Shown: one piece after another, positions 11,109 to 21,646 of the stretch
Position numbering within the stretch: the first letter of the stretch is position 1
Layout: each line of letters opens with the position of its first letter
Origin: Capsaspora owczarzaki ATCC 30864
Taxonomy: Eukaryota; Opisthokonta; Filasterea
Assembly (NCBI RefSeq): GCF_000151315.2
Contig: NW_011887292.1
Coordinates: forward strand, 3,632,916 to 3,696,915
Reading direction: 5' to 3'
DNA: 64,000 nucleotides
Translations under genes and position numbers: made by a program
The notes under the pieces: model-generated
Databases searched by the model: none
Told to the model about the DNA's origin: nothing
What the model saw: the letters and a program-made list of their open reading frames with translations, nothing else

Positions 11109-14100
11109 TCAGGCAGGCTGATTCGCGCGCTCCTTCATGCGAGCAAAAATCTTTAACAGCTGGGGACGGAACAAATCAACGCTGAGGCCAGCTCTGGGGT
11201 CGGGCAGCCAGGCGGCAGAATCGTCTGCGGCGGCATTCGCCGCGCCCGTGGTCGAGTTGATGCCGTGCGGATCGGACGTGGGCGCACCAACGGGCGTGCG
11301 AGTAGGCACAATAAACATGCCCATGCTGTCCACCAACGAACTGAAAAGGTCGGCGTCGCCCAGTTGGTGCACAAGGGCATCCGAGAGTGGTTGAGCCGAG
11401 CCCGACGAAATGGTGCTGCCGACACGCCACCGCTGACCGCTCGCAGAGTCTGTCTGGCTTGTGGCTGCTGCAACAGCGGCAGCAACAGCGGACGTGCGAT
11501 GATTGCTGCCGCGTTGCTGTTGCTGGAAGTGGCATTGCAGCACGTTCAGCAGCTCGTAGACACCAAAGTTACGAGGCGCCAGGTTCCACAGCTGCGAGCC
11601 ATATCGGCGCATCAAATTGTTGTCCAGCAGTGCTGCAAACAAAACATGGAAGAGTTCAAAGTGCTCGACGTCCTATAGTTGTTGTGAATCATGCAAAAAA
11701 ATGCAAAAAGTAAATCAATCGAACAAACGAAAAACTTAAAAAAACACTAAAAAAAAAAAAAAAAAAAAAAAAAGCAAGCCAACACAAAACCCACTGACCT
11801 GCTTGCTTCGATCGGAAAGCAACTCGAACGCCTCATCGTACATTTGCTTGAGTAGCAAGAAGCGCAAGGCAACAGGGGCGGCGCTCAAATAGTTACTACA
11901 ACAGCAAAAAAAAAAAAAAAAAACAACAACAAAAAATCAAAGTCAGACACAAAAATAAACAAAGCACTCGGCTCCCCCCCACAGCCTTACCTGCACAACA
12001 GCTCTACAAGAGCCATAACACTCTCTCGGGACAATTCCTGTAGATTGGCGGGCGCCATCATGGGTAATAGACACGCCATGGCGCGACGATAGTAGTGAGG
12101 ATGCACGGTCGTGACACCTCCAGCGCGAATGGTGACGCCAGCGTACTGACGCATGGGCGAGGCCATGGCAGCGGCAGAGTTGTTCCCCTTGACGAGCATG
12201 GACAGATGGTGATGCGAGAGCCGAACAAACGCATTGAGGTGGGCCGGGCGGTGCAGGAGGAGCAGTCTGCAAGTAATCTCAAACAAGGGGTGGCGAGGGC
12301 TGCGGCTCACAGACTCGCCTTCAAGAACAAGGCCGTGCAGACGTTCGGGCGCAAACACCTTGTCGAGATGGGTTCGCGCTTGTGTGCCGTGCGGCCATGA
12401 CGAGGTTGCTGAAGGGTTATTTGGGTCGGCCACCGCAAACTCATCCAAAGCAGAGCTGAGATCGAGCCATTCAATGACGCATTCCAGTGTCGCAAGAGGA
12501 GCATTGCGAATGAGGTGCTCAAATTTCCCGCGATCCAGATCCAGCAGCCGGCCTTTGGTGGCAAACGTGTTGGTCGACGTGGTGGTCGCGCCTGCGCCGC
12601 CGCTGCTGCTGGGATTGGCACCGCTGTTGCTCGGATTGGAATCGCCACCGCCTCCACTAACCGCCGCTGCAGAACCACTTCCAGCGGCACCAGCTGCCAA
12701 GACTGTGCCAGCTGCAAAGTCAATATCGCCCGAGACGAGCAAGCGCTGCGCCTCGGTCATTCTCTCCTGCAGCGCCGCATTCGCACTCGAAGTAATGAGA
12801 GGATTGAGCGCCAAGAGAAGCTTGGATTGGCGTTCCGCGGCTGTTGAGGCGCTGGCGGAAGACGAGCCCTCGAGTGCTGAATCTTGAGCCGCACTAGGTT
12901 CGGCATTCAGCACCTCTAATCGTAAACGTGCCCACGCAGCATACTCTTCCAGCATGGCAGAAAGCGACGAACTGAGCGGGGTGCGCAAATGGAAGGCATT
13001 TCGTGCAAGCAGCCAGGCTGATTCGTTCATGGCGGAGTCCTCGACGTGTGTGAATGATCGAGTGCCTGGTGAAGCAAGTCAGCGTAGCATGGGATGCAGC
13101 AACAGCAGCAGCAGCGAGAGAATCAAATGAGAGACAAATTCGACGAAAAGCAGCAACCCATCACACTCACCCTTCTTGCCAACAAAGGCATTCAAAAATT
13201 GATCCAGCTCCGACACAAGGATTTGGGAAACGGGGGAATCGGCACCGACGAGGGCGAGAACAAGCGCGGGGCTGCCGAGAACGCGGCTCGCAAACAGTTC
13301 GGATAAAACCGAAAGCTGTGTTTGCACCATTTCGTGCTGCTGATGACCATGTGCCGACACCCATGCGGTCGAGGCGTCGTGCAAGCAAGCGTACGCAATG
13401 TCAAAGAGATACTTTGCATGCAGACGACGCAAGCCCCACTGCTCGCAAAGCTGTTTGGCGCGCCGCAAATGTTGCATCTTTTTCGTGTCGTTCTCGAGGA
13501 AGGGAGCTTGGCCGGCCAAGGGTGTCTGAGGGGCTGGTGATTGGATGGCCGCGGAGGTTGGCGCTGTTGTCGACGCGGTTGATGCAGCGGAAGCCAAGAT
13601 CTCTGCTTGATCGACAACTGCTTTGCTTTGCAACTGCCACACGCCATGCTCTCCCCACAGGCCAGCACGCGGTACCATCCCTTGTCCATGCCACACGTGG
13701 CATACGGGCATTGTATACGGTATGGCAACGCGAGAGAGCTGTGAGCCGTCGGCGAGACTGAAAATGGTGCACGCGCCATTTTCAACCAACCCAATCATAA
13801 AGTGCAGCACGAGCAACTGCACAGGCGATGTGGCGGAGGGAGGTACAGCTGCAGCCGATTCCTGGCCAGCGACTGGCGATGGTGATGAGAATGGAGCAGC
13901 AGAAATCGCGCCAGCAACGGCGAGCGAACTCAAGGGCAGCGAGACCCAGCCATTGTTGTGGTCGTCGTTTCGAATCACCCACACAGACCAATTGCTGGCG
14001 ACCGCAAGCAGCTCACCCGTGGTGCGATGCACAACAAAACTCATGACGTCGGGCACAGGGTCGCTTCGAGTGGGGCTGGATTCAAATCGATCGAACGCGA

Positions 14101-15593
14101 CGTGAATGTCCACATATGCCGTGCGCGTGACGCGCTCGGGCACAATCCCACGACCCCAGACAAAGAGCTCCAAGGCAAGGGCCTCTGTGGCCATGCGCGG
14201 CGTCCAGAGGAGCAAACGTCGCGATGCTCTCCACCCCTCAAAGGCAACAGGGTGAAAGGTGAGTACGCCAGAGTCTGTTGCTGTGTTGCTGGAGGTGGTC
14301 GGAGGTGTCGAAGCACCGAGCTCTGCTGCAATCGCCGCGACCGCACTGCCGCTGTTTGAGCGTTTCATCGTGGGGAGGGCGGCGCCAGCGCCAGTGCCAG
14401 TGCCGGTGGTGGCGGCATTGGTCTGCGAGCTGTACTGCATCACTGCCATTGCAACCGCTGATTTGAGCGGAAAGAGCCGAAACGCGTACGGCGACCGCTG
14501 AACCACACTCATCAAGGGGCCGAGATGCACCAAACTCTGTTCAGAGTCGGCCACCAGCGAGCGGGCATTCACAGAGTAGACGAGGCTAACGGGGTCGTAG
14601 AGACACCAAACCAGTGTGCGCGAGCGCCAGTGGAAGGTTGCCGATAAGACTGTGCCCGCAGCAGGAGCCGTATTCGCATGTGTGGTCGCTGCTGTCGCAG
14701 TACCGGTCGCGCTCGGCGAGATGATGGTTGAGCCAGGCGCGACGCGAACCGGCGACGTGACGGTAATCAAGTTGATGGGGGAGTTGAACGAGCCCAACAA
14801 CACCCACGCGTGGCTGGCATGCACATACTGAAACAATGTCAGTCGTGCGTCCTGATCGACGGCGGCAATGATGGTGGATGAAGCAACCAGCGGCCGTGCG
14901 TTGCCAGAGCGCAATCCGCCAGCCGTCAAGTCCGCTTCCGAGCTGCTGGACAGCCCACCCGACGCCGAAGACACGAGAAACACGTCCACAAGCGGGGCAG
15001 CAAAGTCATGCAGCAGCATCCCCCCTCCAAAGTCCGGTCCCAGGCTGCTAGCGAGATGCTGCTGCTTTTGCGCAGCAGGACTGGTGGTGGTGGAGTTGGC
15101 TGGACCGTTGGCTGGTCCGTTCGCGGACGAGCAGCTTGCAAAGTGCCGCTTGAGGCGATCCAAGTCAAGCTCTGGCAATGCGCGCGTGGTGGGCACGCTG
15201 TCGAACGCGACGAGGCTCTGACGCTGGCGGAAGGCGACGAGCAGGTGACCTGGAATCGCCCAGACGTCGGTCGTCTTTGGGCCACTGCTGGCCGAGCTGG
15301 GCCCATACGTCGTTGTTGTTTCAAACAGCGACGAGACGGCCTGTGATTAGAGAGAATCGAGAGAGGGGGACAGCGGAGGCGGGGGGGGGGATCAGTGGAA
15401 ATTCAATGGGAACTGAATGGGAACTCAATGGGAACTCAATGGAACAACCAGCAATCCGGACTCGATTGGATGAACAGCGTCAATAGATCATGCTAAGGAA
15501 GGGGGTGGTGGTGGTGAACATTTCATTTACCTGGCCGCCGCGAAGTGAGGGCATGCAGTCCTCTGCACGACGCAAGGTGAAGAGCGACGACAT
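11109..15593 (-). CDS. Large uncharacterised protein, possible propeller plus helical repeat
   Basis: Five phase-consistent exons: 15593-15531, 15340-13171, 13065-11991, 11895-11799, 11672-11109. They give 1322 residues starting MSSLFTLRRAED. I do not recognise the family. Residues about 30-450 look like beta strands with repeated hydrophobic/Trp-containing segments (DVWAIPGHLL, TLVWCLYDP, NWSVWVIR), as in a WD-type propeller. From about 560 on the sequence is helical (KQLCEQWGLRRLHAKY, FLLLKQMYDEAFELL, LFAALLDNNLMRRYG), interrupted by Ser/Gly/Ala-rich inserts. Propeller plus helical solenoid is typical of trafficking and nucleoporin scaffolds; gamma-secretase activating protein and HPS-type subunits were considered but not supported by any firm motif. 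The splice sites and an uninterrupted 2.1-kb exon make the gene itself secure. Confidence 0.75.
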
Positions 15594-15942
15594 CGAGACA
15601 GGGGACGAGGAGTGAGCTGGTTGGGCGTTGTCGAGTTGTATTGCCGATCGAGTTCAAAGTACAACCACAAGTGCAAAGAACTGGCAACTATTCGAGTCAT
15701 TGAGATGGTGGGGGGGGGGGCGGAAGGCTACAACGAGGCTGCAAGAGGTGAGCAAGCTCAACAATCCTGCCTGATCAACGATGCCCTACTGTAGAGCTAC
15801 ATCCATCAGCCATCGTTATGGAAGTTCATTCATTGTTCTAGTTCCATTCTATAGAAAGCAACTTTGAAAGAAAACCCCCATTCCATCAATCCCCAAAGCA
15901 AATCCCGAAGCCACAGAAAAGCCCGCGAAAACCCCCCATTCA
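15594..15942. promoter_or_regulatory. Divergent upstream region (349 bp)
   Basis: The large minus-strand gene starts at 15593 and a plus-strand gene at 15943. The 349 bp between them must carry both promoters. A run of ten G occurs near 15711. I see no clear TATA box. Confidence 0.5.
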
Positions 15943-17776
15943 ATGCCAAAGTCGCGTTCATCTGGATTGCCGCGTCCAGAGCCGTCCTCCAGCGACAGCT
16001 CCACGCCGAAACCAACAAACGCAAGTGTCGCATCCGAAAACACAGTGTTTGGGCCGGCCATCGCGACCTACGGGCGCCCCAAGGCTGTGTTGTTGCCGGC
16101 TCGTTTTGGCGCGAAAGGATTCGATGTTTCACAGCCAGCCCGTTCATTCACAGACGGCTCCACGGCAGCGCGGTCTGCAACTTCTGAAAGTCAAAACGTT
16201 CAAGATGACGCATCGGCTGCTGCACTGGGTGCCCATCGGAGTGGTAGGCGGACGCAGCGCAAAGGAGAGGAGGCAGACCTGAAGAACGCAAGTTTGTCCC
16301 TGAAACACTGAATCATCTCACTTGATCCCATTGGAACAGGCACTCAAGTCCACGGCGCTGCAGAAACGCACACGCAGGCTGCTGCAGGAGGGTCGACTCA
16401 GACTCAGCCTCACTCCGGGACCACAGGACCGAGGCCGCAGCTGCGGTACGCGATGGCAAACTTGGACAACCGTTCCAAGCAGGCAATGACGCTTCCAGCG
16501 TTTGCCCGAATGGCATCCAAGCTCCCGCCAGGCAAGCTCGCAACCACGGTGTCCAGTAAGCCCGAGGCTGCGAGCGCGGCGTCTTCTTCTGGAGGCAGGC
16601 GTCGTCGCAGCAGCATGGTCGTGTTTGACGAGTCTCAATCGCCGACTCAACAAGTCGCAGCGGCTGCAGCAGTCATGAGCACGCTTGCATCAAACAACAT
16701 GGCTCAAGCGTTCACGCCTGGAGGGCACAGGATCGAGGGCAACCTTCCGATCTCGCAGTCGCCTCTCCACCACCTCTCGTCAAGCCTGGAGAGCTCTGCC
16801 CTTGCCGGAATCGCAAGCGATCTGCCTGCAACGGCAGCAATTCCGTCGAGTGTCCAAGGTCAACGCGGATTGGGGTCTTCAGCCATCCTGCGTAGCGTCA
16901 AACTGGCAGGTCGCCGCGCACCACACGCCGCAGACCCACTGGAAAGCGGCTCGACACCTTCTTCCAGCGCTGAGCCTGACGGAGCTCTTGAGCGTTTGCG
17001 GCTTGCTGCCAAGCGCACATGGGAGGCTCCCGAAACGGCGAATGCAAAGAACCCGTTGGAGACCGAGAATCAACGCGGCCATGCTGCCACCAGTTCCTCC
17101 TCTCCCAGCGGATCGCCCACTGTTGCATCGACCAACAAACGAGTCAGGTGAGACAACAAGCACGGGAGTGCGCTCCACATGGCTTTGAATGTCGCGACCA
17201 AGGTGATTTCGTTGCTTGATTGTGGATTTCTAACGGATTGTGTTTCTGTCCAGGTTTGCTGTGCCGGAGCAGATTCCGTCAAAAACATTCGAAACGCATT
17301 CGAATGCATTGACATCAGAGCCACAACAAGCGAACTTGTTTGCGGACGCCAGCGCGTTCATTCAAGAGGGCGAACCACGTCCGATCTTCCTTTCACCAGT
17401 CCCCGCAGCGCATGCTCGTCCTCGAAAGTCTTCCATGCGGGTGCCCGTCGTTGCAACAGAGCTCCAGTTGTCGCACATGCCGCCGGTTGATGTACAGGAA
17501 GGCGCTGCTGCTCCGAAATCGGAAGTGCACCGCTCGTGCGTCGTCGTCCTCGCACCCAGCACAGACCTCGTCCTGCCAAACAGAGAGATGAGCTTTGAGC
17601 CTACTGCAGCCTTTATGCTCGTGGGCGAGGTGACAGCTCCAGCCGCTGTGGCCGCCGACAACGAAACCCCGCTACAAGAACGCGCCAACCAGCTAGAGCA
17701 TGCAGCGCTCTTGATGAATGCTCCTGTGTTGCCTCGTACAGCAGGCGTCGACCCCTTGTTTGAAATGGACCTTTAG
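15943..17776 (+). CDS. Uncharacterised Ser/Ala/Pro-rich protein
   Basis: Three exons (15943-16243, 16340-17147, 17254-17776) with matching phases give 543 residues. Removing the first intron (16244-16339) also removes an in-frame stop at 16309-16311, which supports the model. The protein is rich in Ser, Ala, Pro and charged residues and looks largely disordered. It has basic patches (GGRRRRSS, RRTQRKGE, STNKRVR) and several Ser-Pro sites, consistent with a nuclear or phospho-regulated protein. No domain was recognised. A polyadenylation signal follows the stop by about 90 bp. Function unknown. Confidence 0.65.
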
Positions 17777-17865
17777 CTCTCACTCCAAGCTTTCTCGACT
17801 TTGTTTTCCCACCCTTCTGCCTCTATATGTCCATTTTTCATCGCTTCACCTTCTTTAATTCGTAG

Positions 17866-17871
17866 AATAAA
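17866..17871 (+). promoter_or_regulatory. Polyadenylation signal AATAAA
   Basis: AATAAA lies about 90 bp after the stop codon at 17776 of the preceding plus-strand gene, a usual distance for a eukaryotic 3' UTR. Confidence 0.6.
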
Positions 17872-18295
17872 CTGCATACTTTAATATTGTTCATCTGGGC
17901 GGCGAACAGAGCCACGGGCACGACAATGCTGGACCACAGAACAATAAGCCCCACATGTGATGGAGTATGCTATAGCAAGGGCTCTTTGGGACGGACAGGG
18001 GTTGTGCGATGAATCGCACTTTGACAATCAAAAGCAGTTTCTTTTTGTTGCTCCACTTCGAGGTGATGTGATTGCGCACATCGCATTGGTCTTGCTTTTG
18101 TTGCTATAGCTGATAAACCATTACTCGGTTGGATGACTGCCCATGTTGAACGCGTCGTTTCAGTGAGAATGCCGAATCAAATGGGGAAAAAAAAAAAAAA
18201 AAAAAAAAAAACTCTTGATGGAAAACAAAATCCGTTCAATCTTTTTTTTTTTTTTTTTTCTGTTTTTAAATTTTCTAATCTCGATTTTTCCAATA
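17872..18295. other. Upstream region of the G-alpha gene
   Basis: About 420 bp between the 3' end of the Ser/Ala-rich gene and the G-alpha start codon. It contains an A run near 18186-18211 and a T run near 18242-18259, just before the ATG. I see no gene here. Confidence 0.5.
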
Positions 18296-18966
18296 ATGGG
18301 CTTCTGTTCGTCCACTCCAGAGGACGCTGAGGCCAAGCGCCGCAGCAGCGAGATCGAAAACCAGCTGAAGCGTGATGCTCGCGACTATCGCAAGGAAGTC
18401 AAGCTGCTTCTTCTTGGTAAGCACAAAGCCAACGAGAACAAAAAGGCAGCAAAAAAAAAAAAAAAAAAAACCAACGCAAAAAAAAAAAAAAAAAGAGCGA
18501 GTGAGTGCTGGACAGCTGTGTATGTTGTCTTTGAGCCCCCTCCCCGCACGGCACTGGCCGCGCAGCACGAGAGTCCTGCAGGGTGCTACCTGAGGCAAGC
18601 GCGTGCCAAAGTGAGGGGTTGGGCGGCAAAGCGCATGGTCAGCTATTTCGGTGCGACAAAGCAGACGACCATTTTTATTCTCTCTCTTTTTTTTTTTTTT
18701 TTTGATAATATCGAAGTTTGCTCTTGCGCTGTCCCAGTCCTTCGCTGCCCTTGTGCGGCTGTTCGGCTGAGGATGGGTCTGACTTGTTGCGAGTTACACG
18801 GACTCGTGCTTGTTTGCCCTCTCCCGACTGTGCACTGAGGAGCAGCACCAAAAACGGCTCCATTCGTTTTGTTCGCTTTTTTTTATTCTCGTTTTGTTTT
18901 TTTGGCATTGATTTTTTTTTTTTTTTTTGCATAAGGATCACAATGGATTTCTCATTGAATGAAACC

Positions 18967-18997
<31 letters not shown>

Positions 18998-21036
18998 CTT
19001 TTGAGTGTTATGGCTTTTTTTTTTTTTTTTTTTTTTTTTTTCCGTTCAATGCAACAGCATTCAGCATTTTCAATAAAAAGGCGTGTTGGGATTGCCATCG
19101 ACGCGTTTGCATTTGTTCGTTTGGGCGTCTGGGGCCATGGCGACTGCCGCTGGGCCCAGCGTGTAGCTCAGCCTCCCCTCCACTGTGGCCAGCGAACAGC
19201 AAGGCAGCGCGGTGCTGTGTGCTCGTGTCCCTTTTCCAAAGCAGCACAACTCCATTTTGCATGTGCCGTGCCTTTTCGATTTTTTGGGATTTTTTGGGAT
19301 TTTTTTTTTTTTTTTTTTTTTTGGAGCAAACCAAAACGAGGCTGCGAAAAGCGAAAATTGGTGAACAATGGTTGGTAGGCAATTGGCGTTTTAAAACGGT
19401 CAATTCATAGTGCTGCTCATCAAGTGCGCAATTTGGTTTCGCTATTTGTTGTCTTGTTGTGTCCTGTATTTCCGCTTTGTCCATTTGGTTTGAAAATGCC
19501 TGCGCCGCGAACGCACGAGTCTCATACCACTACGTCCGTGCTGGACTGGGAAGCAAACTTCTTGCGGATGAAAAACCAAAAAGATTTGCTTTTCTATTTT
19601 TCATTGCTCAATTCAACCATACCATTTCGAACTGTCATTCGCCTCATTGTGATTGTCAACTCACTGTTTTTTTTGTTTTGTTTTGTTTTGGGCTTTTCGC
19701 ATTGCAGGCGCTGGCGAGTCGGGCAAGAGCACCATCGTCAAACAGATGCGTATCATCCACGGCGAGGGTTACTCTGCCAAGGACTGCGCAGAGTTCAAAA
19801 ACATCATCTACGACAACATTGTCAAGTCTATGCAAACGCTTGTGATTCAAGCCGAAAAGTTTGAGCTGCCCCTACAACATCCGGTATGTTCTTGTTCTGC
19901 TGCGAATTTTTCTTGTTTGTTGATTTTGCTCAAACTCAACTCTCCTTCTTTCTGGTTCCCCCCCCCTTTTGCAACAGGAGCTGGCTGACAAGCTCAAAGA
20001 GTACGAAGGCCAGCAACAGGTTCTGTTTGAAGAATACGCCGACAGCGTGACCCAGCTGTGGGCCGATCCCTCGATTCAAGAAACGTTCGACCGAAAACGA
20101 CAGTTCCAGTTGAACGACTCTGCCAAATAGTACGTCTTCTCCCTTGCGTTTGAGTCAACAGCCCATCGACCTCGTTTTGTTCTGACTTTGGCTTGTGCCT
20201 TCGACAGCTACTTTGACGACCTTCCTCGAATCTCAAGCGCCGATTATGTCCCCAACGAGCAGGACGTACTCCGATCGCGTGTTGCCACGACCGGCATCAT
20301 TGAATACAAGTTCACCTTGGGGACATCGGTTTTCCGAATGGTTGACGTCGGTGGCCAGCGATCAGAGCGTCGCAAGTGGATTCACTGCTTTGAAGGCGTC
20401 ACTTCGATCGTATTTGTCATTGAATCCAGTGGCTACGATCAAGTGCTGTTCGAGGACGAGAACACGGTAAGCAAGCAGGGCTGGACTGTTGATGGTGCTG
20501 TGTGGTGGCTTATTTTTTTCTGTTTTTCTGTTTTTTTTTTCTTGGTGACGCTCAACTCATCCCTCCTTCTCTTGCACCGAATGCAGAACCGCATGCAAGA
20601 GGCACTAACCCTGTTTGACACGATCGTCAACTACAAGTGGTTTGAGAACACTTCCATGATTCTCTTCCTCAACAAGATGGACATTCTCGCCGAAAAGCTC
20701 CCCAAGAGCGACATTTCCAAATACTTTTCGGATTACAAGGGTGAGTAGGCTGCCGAGCGGCGTTCGTTCCCTTTTTTGTTTTTGTTGAGCAGCACTGACT
20801 CTTTTTTTTTTCTGTCCCTCCCCCTTGCATCCTTCTCTCACGCAGGCTCACCAACTGACGTCGAAGCTGTTAAGGAATTCATCCGTCACTTGTTTGTCGA
20901 GAAGAACCGTAATCCCTCCAAGCAGATTTATCCCCATTACACGACCGCAACAGACACAAACAACATTCGCTTTGTGTTTGCCGCCGTTCGAGACACTATT
21001 CTGCAAACCAACCTTACCAACTATGGGTTGGTGTAA
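18296..21036 (+). CDS. Heterotrimeric G-protein alpha subunit
   Basis: Six exons (18296-18416, 19708-19883, 19978-20129, 20208-20466, 20587-20740, 20846-21036) give 350 residues, the usual length. All G boxes are present: P-loop GAGESGKS (about 41-48), switch I with RSRVATTG, switch [18 protein letters not shown], and TTAT in place of the usual TCAT. The start MGFCSS offers Gly2 for N-myristoylation and Cys4 for palmitoylation, so it should be membrane-anchored. It couples 7-TM receptors to effectors by GDP/GTP exchange. The C-terminus is NYGLV: it lacks the cysteine four from the end that pertussis toxin modifies in Gi/o, and differs from Gq (EYNLV). Intron 1 (18417-19707) splits the P-loop glycine codon and is unusually long. 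Confidence 0.96.
18417..19707 (+). repeat. 1.3-kb G-alpha intron with multiple poly-A/poly-T runs
   Basis: The intron holds several A runs (near 18450-18470, 18478-18494, 18966-18994) and T runs (near 18688-18703, 18910-18928, 19016-19040, 19298-19322). The A run at 18966 and T run at 19016 are about 20 bp apart and perfectly complementary. No coding frame other than low complexity was found. Confidence 0.75.
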
Positions 21037-21646
21037 AACTTTTTTTTTCCTTCCTTTTTCGTTTTCATTTTTTTTTTTATTTGTACCGTCCTTGTTCTTG
21101 TTTTCCTCTCTCTCTTTTCCAACTTTCCTGTCCATGCCTTGTTATGCGCTCTTTGACATTGTTTTCACCACTGTCACACTTCTCTCACAAATCCTACACA
21201 GCCTTTTTTCTTTCTTTCCTTTGCTGGTCCGGTCGGCATTCTCCATGTGATGACTCGATCTTCCGCTTGCGATTTGTCCTGGCGTCATTATCGCAAACAG
21301 CAATTTCCCTCACCTCCCCTGTTTTCCCCGCATGTTGTATTCGCTTGATTCTTGGCTGGATGCTCTACTCGCCCTGGAAGTCTTGCGTTTTCAGTCGTTG
21401 CCCGTTCGACCGACCGTTTCCTCTTCAGAAATCCTTCTTTTCTGCTTTTCTGGTTCCACACCATGACTGTTTCTCCTCTTTTTGTTGATGTTTTTTGTTC
21501 TTGTTCTTGTTGTTGTCGATTGTTTCAGCGCCCTCCCTATTTGTTGTGCTCAATGCGTATTTTCAAATCCTGCATCGTCCTCCAATGCACGTCCAATTCG
21601 TTTTTGTTTTCTTGTTCTTTCTTTCTTGACAACAAGTCTAAATTGG
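21037..21646. other. Convergent intergenic region, pyrimidine-rich
   Basis: The 610 bp between the stop codons of the G-alpha gene (plus) and the TBC gene (minus) are strongly T/C-rich on the plus strand. They presumably hold both 3' UTRs. I see no gene. Confidence 0.55.
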
